From NCBI RefSeq assembly GCF_003073045.1, contig NC_037594.1:18916927-18980926 (forward strand): 64,000 nt of DNA, written 5' to 3'. The notes under the pieces were generated by a model. It was not told where the DNA came from. It ran no database searches and saw only the letters and a list, made by a program, of their open reading frames with translations. This stretch comes from Pomacea canaliculata. Its lineage: Eukaryota; Mollusca; Gastropoda; Architaenioglossa; Ampullariidae. Of the stretch, positions 12,069 through 24,482 are shown in pieces; positions within the stretch are counted from its first letter, which is position 1; every line of letters starts with the position of its first letter. The translations under genes and the position numbers were made by a program.

Positions 12069-15000
12069 ATGGCGGATTATCAGACAGCTTACCAAGCCTT
12101 AGGTACAGAGGAAGAAGAAGATGATGCAGATGACAATGATATTCCTGTCAGTGAGGAGTACATGATCCAAGTGTGTCCTGAGAGCAGCAAGTGTGAGTTG
12201 TAATTTTGTCAGTATTATAGTTTTTACACCACTGAGTAAGGTATTTCAGTGCCATTGACTACTCTTATTGTATAGGCTGTTTTTAGTAGACTTTATAATT
12301 AGCAAGTATTTGTTCTGCAGGTATACTGATGTAACCTGATTCTAATTTAACACTCTAGCTCTGCATATTGACTGTAGTCATCCTGTTATCTGTTGTCATT
12401 GCCTATTGACTGTAGTTGATTATCTCATTTTTCTCTCTGGATGCACAACAAAAGAAGTGCGCATGTGAAATGTGACTAATTTGGAGTGCATATGAATAAC
12501 AATCTATTTATTACAAATGACAAAAAAAGGCTTTCTCAGAGCTAGTTTGAGGGCCATAATCTGAGAATAAACTTCTTCATTTCACCCCATCCATGATTTT
12601 TGACAGTCTTATAACTATTGATTTGCCTTTATACCAAGTAATCAGTTACTTTGCATTCATCTGGGCATGTCACATCATAAAAGCTTTTTGATACATAAGA
12701 ATGCAGTTTTGATACTGAAATGTAGTTGGTTTGGTGTGTGAGAGAATATCTCCTACTTTTATTCATATTTGGTCAATTTAATTGCAGCACGTTGGAATCA
12801 TATAGAAGATCTGGATGACTTTTTCACTCGGGTTTATCATTACCATCAGCGAAGTGGCTTTACTTGCATGGCAGTTGAAGATCTGCTACAACTAGTGTGG
12901 GTATAATTAGTGAGCCATGATGCAAGCATTAACAAAGCTTAATTCAAGTGGCAGTCTATCTTTTATTATAGCACTTATAGCAGAAATATATTTTGGATAG
13001 TGCAATTACAAGATCTTTAGATAGATTATTAAATACAGCTTTTTAATTCTCCTTAATAGTATGTCCTATCCTTAAAATAATTTGAAAACAGTTTTTTTCG
13101 CACTATTGATTAAAAAACATAAATGTGTATATGTGGGTGCACAATTAATGCTGGGTATGTTTTATATATTTGCAGGCAATTTGTGTTTGTAGTTCTTTTT
13201 TCTGCTTTCCTGGCCAACTGTGTGAGCTATGATGTTCTTTTTGGCAATGTCTACTACAACACTTCCCACAAAGTGACCATCGGAGAAGCATTAATTCCTC
13301 CAGACCAGTGTGTGGCACAGTGAGTAATTTTTTCTGTTGTTTTTCAATCCACAGTTTATTCCAGTGTTTCATGTCATATAAAGGAATCCAAATCACTTAA
13401 AATTTCTGAATAGGTCTGGAGATGTAGATGATTTGGCATCGAAAGACCTGAAGTGTAAGAGTTTGGATAGAAGGATTCATTGTGTGAGACATTTTGTAAT
13501 ATAACACATATGAAGTTTGATATATTACCATTGTTATCAACTGTTAGTGACAATTTTACTAGCTTAAAAGCTTGTACTGAAAATTAAAGCATTTTCTTAA
13601 CATCACATATCAAGATCACAGTAAGATTAACATGTACTGTTTGTAAAGCTGGTCAATGATGCACTCAGAGGTCTGTAAACACCAAACACTTTTAGCTGAG
13701 GGTTTGAACATGGATGGGAAACACTGGCCTTTGCCCTTAGCAATTGTTACATTTTGACCCACTATCCATTTGTCTGTTTTGTTGTGTGGTTATCAAAAAG
13801 TATTCATCTTGTAAATGACTTATCAAAGACTTTTTTAAAAATTAAAACTAGACAAATAATTTGTTGTACTAAATCGAAAACTAAAAATCTTTGAATAAAG
13901 AGATAATAAATAATTCCAGTTCTTCTGTGTTTCAGCTTGACTCCAGTGACTGTGATCTGCTTGCTGCTGGCACTTGTAACATGGATTATTCGGCTGATCA
14001 AAGTTGTGTACAATATTTTCAAGTACTTTGAGATTCGATCTTTCTTCATACAAGCACTCAAGATCAATGCTGTAGGTAGATCCAGAACAAGTATTTTGTC
14101 ATATGACTTAAAATATTTCATGTTATTTTCATTAATTATGTACTATTGGTTCATGAAAGCATTATATACCGTACTGGTTGTGTCGAGTGACTCAGGAATT
14201 TACAGACTACAATACAATTACGCATGTGTGCACAACTCGCCTCAACACCTCGTTCTAAAGGCGCCAATCATCTAACAATAGACGCAATGTTTACATCCAG
14301 GGCACTTCCCCAAAGTGTGAAAATTACACGCCTCGCACTCTCTTCTGTCAGCAATGAAGTTCCAGTTCTATTTTCTAACAATTCTCTACCAATCGTTCAG
14401 TACGTTACTCACAGTTCATCGTCTCTCTAAGGGTTCTCGCTCTTCACATGTCCAGCCAACTAGAATGCAGTAAAACAAATACACACACACGCAGGCAAAT
14501 GCCGTACACACTGGCCATGTCGGTCAGGTGGTTTCCAGGGTTATAGCAGAGGTACTCTGCAGTAACGCCACGGGCTAATGGTGCTCCTAGCCAAAGTGCT
14601 GCTGGGTGCTGGACCAAAGGCGATCAAGGAATGGTCCTGGGAGGTGATTGTTCCTTATCCATGATGACTCCAGTTAAATCCGCCCATACAATCAAAACCT
14701 GTAACTCGAGATTACACTATACTATGATTCTTAACAATGTTCTCTATTTCACACATCTTTCTCTCATATGTTTATGTTTACAACTTTGAAACCTACATGA
14801 GTTCTATTACAATTTCACAAGCAATAACAGAAAAAGATATCATACCCCGTCTAGGCGAGGTTAATCCAAAACTGAGTCAGTACCACGCCGCATCCAGCGT
14901 AGATCAACACTACCGTGGTCTACTCTCTGCTAATCTCAGCCAGGGAGATTTACAACTCAGGCATGTCTTCTTCCTTTGGTGTCCCAGGCCTGAATAAATT

Positions 15001-18000
15001 TCCTCCCTCGTTCCTGCCAAAACCTTCTGATTCACCAAACACTTTGTGTCTCACTTAACACCTTCCCATCTAATGTTCTCATCCATTCAGCCATACATTG
15101 AACAGACACTTGCAGTCCATTAGTCACCAAAAGGGTTAAAATATTCTGAAAAACACGGAGGCATGGACTGCTCAGTGACAAAGAGGCTTTATCAGAATTA
15201 TAATTTGAAGTTCAAAGAAGAAGAAATAAACTGTTTCTACCGCAATCTGTGTTGCGGCCCTATGCTCCTCAAGGAGTAACAAGGAATAAATAAACACCGC
15301 AGTCTGTGAAGGAGTAAATCCGAAGGATGTTAGGTTTATCCAACTGCATATAGAAAAAAACATCTTTTGTCACCAGTTTATGATCATTTCAATGTCCAGT
15401 TTTGTGGACAGTTGATTCTAATGGCCGCATACCATTCAGACTCGTGGTACCCAGTTTGGGAGCTATTTTAGAAAGTCAGTCTCCCTTTTTCGCTCACCAC
15501 TATCACCCACCCCAAGGATATGCTACAAGTGAGGATATAATTTGCTTGTTGTTTCTGTTAGAAGAATTTAAAAGATTTTGACCTGTGCATTTCTGCTGAA
15601 CATTTTTTCTCACTAAGCACATTCCAATGACAAAGAATGGCAAAGAAGTACCTAATGAATTAACAAGTGAAGCTGTGAAACTGAACAAATTAAAACAAGC
15701 AGGACCAAGAAAGATCAGGGGGAAAGAGTCGGTATGCTATAAAAGATATTTGTAAAAAATATTTTATTTGGCTAAGATTATGACAGCGACAGGACCATTA
15801 GCATTAAAATGACTGCTTTTTCAGGAAAATTTGCCTAACATGACGTGGCATGAAGTACAGGCTCGGCTCATAGAAGTTCAAAAGGAAGAGCAGATGTGCA
15901 TCCACCAAAAGGAGCTAACGCAGCTGGGTTTGTATAGAACTGTTCTTGCAATTTATATCTCGTTTTTCTGTTTTACCAATAATTTAAAGCTTGTGTTTAA
16001 TGATAAATATTAGATTCTTGCCATTAGAGAACTTGCTACATAACAGTGTTTAATTCTAGAGAGGTAATCAAACAGTGCTGTTAACTATTTATCATAACAT
16101 TTCTCTGCCACGATTTGCTTATAACTTGATATGTTGAAATATTATTTACATTAACTGTCATTAAAAAGCTCTGGAATGTGAAAGAATCAGATTTCTTCCT
16201 GGTTACATACCATGCAAGCATAACAGAATGCCTGAAGTTCAATGTGGCGACATTTTATGTAGGCATGTAGGTGGAACGCATTCTTCCACTGAGTATTTCT
16301 CATTTCTTTTGAGTCTTACCTCAGTGGTACTTCTGGAATTTTTGATCCCTAATAAACAGCATATCTAAAAACTAATCCTGGGAAGGATGATGCGTGTAAT
16401 ATTTTTGCCTTTCTAGTCAAGTCTTTTATAGTCCTAGGTCCTTTACACCCATGTCTCCAAACATGTTCTTCAGGACATTTGCCCAGGAACCAAAATAACG
16501 CTTGCTTGATATTAAGGATTTTATAAATTTTTTCTTTGCTCTTTTGCAGATATCTACCACAGGATTCTGCGCTTTAAAAACTATATAGTCGCTATGGCTA
16601 ATATTTCACTACTGCCCTTGAAGCATAATGTTCCTTTCCTTGGTGAATAGTAAGTCCCTATTTAACATTTTTTTTTCTCTAATTTGTACCTTATTTTTCA
16701 TATGATGATGAATAAGACTAAAATTTGTGTATAAGAGGATCTGGTGTAAGAATTTAAGAAGGCGCAGAGAATATGCCTTTATTGCTGAACTTTCATAACA
16801 AATGCTAAATTCCATTTTCTTTTCTTAAGGTTGTATTAGGTGCAGATGTATCATAACATTCACCATTTTTCTTATAAGATTTTCTTATCCTTTCAGTGCT
16901 TTTTTGAGCACAGGTCTCAAGTACAACTTGGAATTCATCTTGTTCTGTAAGTTACCTGCCATGATTTCTAAAAGTTGTGAAATTCTGTTTATGTTAATTA
17001 TGGTTTGTAATGTTATAATTAACACAATATTATTGTGATAATACAATCAGACTTCTTTAAGTCGACCTTCCATAACTTGAAATTCTCCCTTAACATCAGC
17101 TATTTGATTTCCCATTAAAGCAATACGTATTCAACTTCTGTAGCTCGAATTGTCTTAGCCAAAAACTTCTAGGACTCCAATAATTTTAAGCTGGTCAGCA
17201 TTTGAAAATACATTAGAAAGTGTTAAATCGTGTACTTCTCCCCCATTTTCTCCTGCACTCCCATGTTCTTTCTGTATTGCAAATGTGCAATAAGCGCAAC
17301 CCCATCTCTGCAGGGTGCCAGTGTGTCTTTAAAAGAATGGCAAGAAATGAACATTTGGTTAAAATGAAATGTCCACAGTGAAAAAAATGTTCTTTCTTCA
17401 ACAAACTTCTTTAACTCAAACCTTCTGTTACTCAATTTTTTTCCATAAGTTTTTTGAAGCTTCGACTTATAGAAGTTCAACTGTATTATAACAATAATAT
17501 CAGTAGTCTCTTTTAAGCATTGCATTGCATTGCATTTACTCAAACTTCTATAAAGTTGAAACAGCATGTCTGCTTGGTAATGAGAAAAACTCTAAGCATC
17601 CTAAGCTATGAAGAACCAATGTGGCCGGATGAGCTAATGTTTTGAAAATCACATGATTTATTTTAAAGTCATTTAATTTTAAAGATATTACAAAGTAACA
17701 GTTAAATACTTGTTGAACAGTTGATGACCAAATCAAAATACTTTTGTAGCAGTAGTATGGTGTCATTATCAATATAGTGCCTTTAATACATGAATATTCA
17801 AGTCTAATTGAATACTTTTTACTTCGGGCAGGGGGTCCATGGGCTCCTTTTGAGAACAGCTGGCACCTGAGAAATGAGTACAAAAGTGCTCGTAACCGGG
17901 AGCGGCTTGCCCAAAGGTGACGCTGTGTTTGTATTTATTTAATTCCATTCCCATGCTTGTATTCCTTAGATTACACTTCAGAAACAAAACTATTTCCTGG

Positions 18001-18011
18001 TACAATTATTT

Positions 18012-18052
<41 letters not shown>

Positions 18053-21000
18053 TTACAAGAAATGAGGGGAAATTTTTGTGGCATGGGTTTCTTCCCCCGA
18101 ACCCCGACTTAAGTTTAAGTACTAAAAAAAAAACTGAAACTGTATTAACATGTTATTCCTTGAGAAATTATCTGCAGAGGTTTCACTTCGGCCAGCTTTA
18201 GGAAGATGTCATGATATCAATCCTTGAATATGATATTTTAAAATATAATTATTAGTTATATTTGTAAAATGATATACCAGATAGGAACCTTCATTAGGTT
18301 TGAGCATGGCGCTAGCCTCTGTCTTCAAATCTTGGTTGTAAGGTCATTTTTAAGAAATATAAGCACAACTCACAAGTCTGACAAAAGTGATAAGATAGAA
18401 ATTCAGAGGTTTAGACAGACCTAGTACTTCTTATGCATTTTAATGTGAATGGTGGTTTGTGTGTATATGTGTGCATAAGTTCATTAAAATAAACCTTACC
18501 TGTTGCATACAGCTGTCTGTCTACTCCATGTCATTATCATGAGGGTTTTTTCTTGTCCACTAAAGTAATATTTCTGGCATTCATCCTTTTTTATCATTTT
18601 TGCAAATAGTTTGTGCATCCCGTAACGTTAATTTTGCAGTATTTCAACCAAGATTCTGTGGATTGGTGTCCTGAATCTCATCTTCTGCCCTGTAGTTTTT
18701 GTTTGGCAAATTATCTATTCTTTCTTCCGCTATGCTGAGGTGAGTCTCGAGTGTTAAGTCTTGAGTAGATCTTTTATAAAACAATATATTTGCTTGCATG
18801 TTTGCTTATTTAATTCAGCTGTATTGTGTTTAATTCATTTCACCATACAATAGCCATTCTCTTTGTGCTCTCCCCATTGTGGTTGAATATTTTGTTTGTT
18901 TATGTTTATAACCACCAGTTTCCATCTGTCAGTCTGAACACATTTGGGTTTTATTGCAGCTGATTAAACGGCAGCCAAGTTTCTTAGGCGCAAGAAGATG
19001 GTATGTTGCATCTAGTATTGTTAGCAAATTATTTAGGTTGTAATGTTTCTTGGAACAGCACTATTTTGAGTTTAACTTTTCTAAAGTTTGCATTAAAATC
19101 ATAGGGTTGTGAAGCCTAGTTCTGCAAAGGTATAGCAATAAGATCGTCATCAGAGAAAAGCAATTAGAAGCTAATAAGAAAAGCCTGATATTTTTCCTGG
19201 AGTCTTGGCAGAGACAGCTAAGACAAAAAATTTATGCTGAAATGGCTGCAAAGGCAGTTTTCAAAATTTTCTTTCATTTTATTTTGAAACATGAAAAGGT
19301 TTAAAGGAAACCTAGACAAAGCATGAACAAATTTGGAAAAGAGTGAATTTGAATGAGTATTAATCATTTGGGATCATTTGTGAATGCTTTGCATTACAAA
19401 GGTCAAACTATGGTCGCCTGAATCTGCGGCACTTCAATGAACTTGACCATGAGCTTAATTACAGGTACCTTAAATCTTTTTATTAGATATTTTTACTTTT
19501 TTTTTTCTCTTTCTGTTTGTAAAAACAATAGGTTTTTCAAGAAATATCTGGTATAAAGCACTGATTGGCAAGAAGAGATAGTTTTAAAACACATTATTAT
19601 GCTGCAACTACCAGCATGTATTTTACTTCCTCTCCCAGGCTGTTTGTTAATATTGCAAATTGTGAGTTCACTTAATATTTTTTTTTTAATTTTCTACATT
19701 TCAACACAGTACAAATGTACAAAAATATTACTCTAAAACATACTGATGTTGCATATATGTGCAAGACTCAAACTTTTGGAATAAAATTGGCAGAAAGTTG
19801 TTTGATTAAAAACTATTGACAGCAAAAAAAGGCTTCTCATAGTTTTCTTGGAATTCAGTTTATATCATGCATATATTCAACTGTTCACTGCTGTGATTTC
19901 AGACTGAACAAAGGCTATCAACCAATGGCAGACTATCTGAATATTTTCACCACCCCATTAGTGGTGATTTTGGCAAAGTAAGTAACACTGCTTTAGACAT
20001 GCTACATGTTTACCATTTGCAGATGAATCACCAAAAAGACATTTATCATATCATGAAAACAGGTCACAAATTTTGTTTTGAAAAAAAACTTCATTGCAGA
20101 AATCATTTTGGGTTTTACACAGATTTGATGCAGGTTCTTCAAGAGTTTGCTTGTAATATATGTTGGTGACTTTTTCCCCAGGAACTTACTGTTTATTGCT
20201 GGCGCTTTCCTGGCTGTCTTGTTGGGACTGACTGTAAGAGATGAAGATGTCTTGAAAGTTGAAAACATGTTTACCACCATTACTATGTTTGGTAAGCAGC
20301 TTGTTAATCTGTAGTGTCTAAAGTTTTTATGTCGAGCTATTGCAGCAAGATTTGCACGCAGTACAGGCCAGTCTGCAATGACTGACATCAGGTATCTCCA
20401 GGAAGCTCTGAAATATGTTGCCAGGCCGCTCACACAAATCTGACTGATGCTGATGCTAACAAAGGTCAACTTGTTTTTGAAGACTTTGATCTGACCACTG
20501 TCTTTCTTAAAACTAGTAGCTGGTAAAGTTCATAGATTCAAGAGTGACAAGAGGCTAAATACAGACAAAACTTATGTCAGAAAATTAGTAACAAAGCATT
20601 GTGCTTGTTTCAAATCTCTGCTGATTCTCCACCAACAAGTATACTATATTACATCACCTCCCCACCACTGCCAGAAAACAAGGTGAAAGTCACTCTTAAC
20701 ATCAATGAGTCATCATCATTAGAAGTGGTCATCATGCAGTTTGACAGTGTTGTCTGTGTCTACCAGCTGTGATAGGCAAAGGTCACAAATATACAATCCA
20801 CAGTTCATCTAGCTCATCAACAGGACTGCAGGTGGCTGTTAAACAGATTGATCTAGAAAACTTCTATCAAAAGTTCTCTTATGTACAGAAAGAAGTTGCA
20901 GTAACCAAGTAGTTATAACATGAGACTATTCTCCCACATTACTGAGCTTCACCCATCGCCATGAACTGTGGACAGTCATGTGGACTATGGTTCTTGCCGT

Positions 21001-24000
21001 GACCTGCTGCATGCCTATTTCACAGCTAGCGGTCACAAACATCTTGCAGGATGTACTGCATGCTCTGGAATATTTGCATAGCATAGGTGTCATACACAGG
21101 GGCATTAAGATTAGCTATGTTTTAATATCAGTGGACAGGTGTTTCTCACTGGCCTTCAGAACCTGTGAACTATGACTACCCCCTACATGCTGGTTCAGTC
21201 TGGAAATTCTTGAATAAAAGAATCTGTCTGGATATAATGCTAAATCTGACATTTACAGTGTGGGCATCTTGGCCTGCCAGCTAGCCAATGGACAAGTGCA
21301 CTTTATAGACATGCCTATTACTCGGATGCTGCTAGATAAGATCAGTGGACTAAAACCTATGCTAGCTAACTCCACCGTCGTGGGAAAGTTTCTCTTGTTG
21401 ATTCCAGAATTGACATTGTATACTGTTAGCATTTATCATGTATGTGCGGTGTTCTTTGTGTAAAAGAGTTCACCTAAAAGGTGGAGAAAGGTGCTATAGA
21501 AATCATTATTATCATTATTTATTATAGTTGTACTGGTTTTTGGTCCCAGTTTAAATCTTAATATGTTGCTTTTTTTTTTTGCAGGTGTTTTTGTTACTGT
21601 CTGTAAAAGTCTGATTCCTCCTGAGGTAGGACTTCATTTTAAGACATGTTGGCAGTTCTGATATCATCTTGTTTGTTATGACATTTTGTTCTTAATTTAT
21701 GTGGTATTATAATCTGAGGTTATTGCCCATGTTGTTTTTCATTGATGTAAATATTAAATAGTATTGCAGTCTTTTTTTATGGGGCTAACTCCAATGTTTA
21801 TGTGTTTATTTGTATGTAGCACATGATCTTCAGTCCTGAGCTACTGCTGCGCAATGTTGCCATGGCAATACACTACATGCCAGACAACTGGAGTGGCCAA
21901 GCACACACAAAACGAGTTCGACATGCTTGCTCCTTGCTCTTCCAGTTCAAAATTGTGAGCACCTCCTAGCATAAAAATGTGCTGTCATTTAGTGAGCCAA
22001 GATAGTATGGCTATGAAGAAAAGCTGCTGGTCTTTTCAATGTTTATGATAGTGACTTCTCATATGTAAAAACATACAATAATTTTTCTAGTTAGGTATGA
22101 TTATAATTATTTTGTTTGCAAAATAAGAGCCTAAATATTACATCTTAATAGAGGCTGCAAAAGTTTTTTATGATTAGGAAATTTTACATTTGTTCACAGT
22201 GTACTAAGCACATATATACCTAGGAATCAAAATGTTGCATGCTGTCTTTAAGGAACACATTTATAGATCAGTACCTTCTTCCTGGAAATGAAAAATGACT
22301 AAACAGTATTTTCACTTGCACCTATAAATGTTACAGCAAGGGACTTAATTTTTGCACACAATGTTACATTGAAGCTTGTGTATTGTTAGGAATACATTGT
22401 GGAAGAACTGTTGAGCCCGCTGGTGACTCCTTTTATTTTAATCTTCTGCATTCGACCACGTTCTCTGGCCATTGTTGACTTTTTTCGACGCTTTACCGTG
22501 GAGGTGGTTGGTGTTGGAGATGTGTGTTCTTTTGCCCAGATGGATGTAAGAAAGCATGGCAACAAAGAGGCAAGTACTATACAGTTGTAAACACGTATAT
22601 TTGTTATATCATCAACATTCTGATTCAGTTAATGGTGAGGGATAAGGGTGGCCATTTATAGGCTACATGAATGACATTGGTTTAAATATTCAGTGTGTTT
22701 AATGACAGAGTACTTAATAAACACTTTAGGAGCATCTCGTGAGGAATACTAAGCCATTTAAATAAGCTCCCAGGCTCTTGATACAGTCCTCCTGAAGAAT
22801 GTCGTGGCTGTGTGACATTGACTGCTTCCCCTGACACTTTGCATTTAATGCCTTTGCGACCAGTTCTTTCATTCCAGCTTAACATATTCCAGTGAATTGA
22901 AGCATCAATATGTGATCTTGACACATAATAATAGGTTTTGAAAACATTAATGATGCCAGCATCCATTGGCTATAATGACTGTTCTTGGGAAAAAAAAAGT
23001 ACAAGAAGTTTGGATCATGTTATGTGTGTGATACAACATGGAAAATTGTCATTAGCATCAGAATTTGTCTGCTCTCTTGTGCAGTTCAATAGTCAAGTGA
23101 TTTAAGAAAATCTTTTAGCATACTTTGCATACTAGTTACAATATAACTGTGGTTTAAAGTTCTTGAATCATCTGCGATTTTATGTCTTGCCAGTGATGAG
23201 CAATGAGAACTTATTGCTGTCATCCATGCTGCAACAAAATTTAACAGGTTTTGGACACCCTGTTCTCTGTCCATTGTTATCCAGCCACTTTTGCTATTTA
23301 CAGATTGATGACTAAAGCGTTTGCTGAACACCTACCCAATTTCTTTTTGCATCTTTTAATGGTTATTTTTATGATTAACACAGATCTCTCTATTTTGTTC
23401 AAACAAAACAGCTTCTGTTTTGCCAGTATTGGACTAGACTCCAGAAAGTTTATACAGCAAACGTTCTAGTGGAGTGGTTCAAAGAAGGCATTCTCAACAT
23501 ATGAACTGTGTGTGAGAGAGTATGTGCATGTGGACTTGTGTGCATACATGCAGGCATGTCCAAAAGAGGGGATGGAGGAGGTGAGAGTGAGGAGGAAGGA
23601 ATTAGACTTCAAAGAAAGACTTCAGAATAAGACTACTTCAGATTCTTTCAGCTCTTGCCCTGAGACAGAAAGACCTGTCCTCCAGTGTTGATTCCCAGTA
23701 TCACATAGTCAATTAGAAACAGTAACCACCAACTATTGGTGACACAGTTGGAAGAATTACACAGATGGGGATACATTTCTTATGTGGCAAGGATGAGAAG
23801 TGAGTTTGGCCTCTTTTGGGGAGAAATAACACTGGGGGAAAACTATTGTGACAAAACTGGTGGCAGATGATGTGGGTGGGGAGATCTTGAATCGTGATCA
23901 TTTAATAGCAATCAATAAAGTCATATTGATGCCTGGAAAATAGTCCCTGAATAAGTTTTGTTTTCTAACTGAAGTCAGGTGCAAACAAAAGAACTTGATT

Positions 24001-24450
24001 TAGGTTTCTGATCGTGCTTGTAACTTCTTGTTCAGAATGTGATCCAACACTAATAAGTTCACATTGTTTACTATTCGTCTCATCTTTTGTGTTTTAAAAG
24101 ATTTTTGATATTGCCTTTTTTTAAATCTTGCAAAATAAGGTACATTAATCAGGCATGCTTTAAATTTCTTTTTTGATTGCTTTGTTTATAAAAAATTAAG
24201 TTTGACTTGGTCATGTGACATTATCATTATGTTCTTTAAATCATTCATCCTCTGGTCATCATTTTTACCCCAGTCTGTAAAGCTCATGTTAAGTCATCGT
24301 TTTTTCAGTGGCAGCCTAATGTGCAAGCTTCTGCACCTAAATCTCATCAGGCAGAAGGAGGCAAGACAGAAATGTCTTTGATGCATTTCCATGTAAGTCT
24401 TATCCCTCTTCACAGAGACTGACTAGTCCTAGACAGAAAGAGTTGATAAG

Positions 24451-24482
<32 letters not shown>

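Noticed and set aside
20002..20469. 155-residue minus-strand open frame overlapping ATG9 exon 13
   Set aside because: It is antisense to a verified ATG9 exon and its flanks, with no recognisable motif; a chance open frame.
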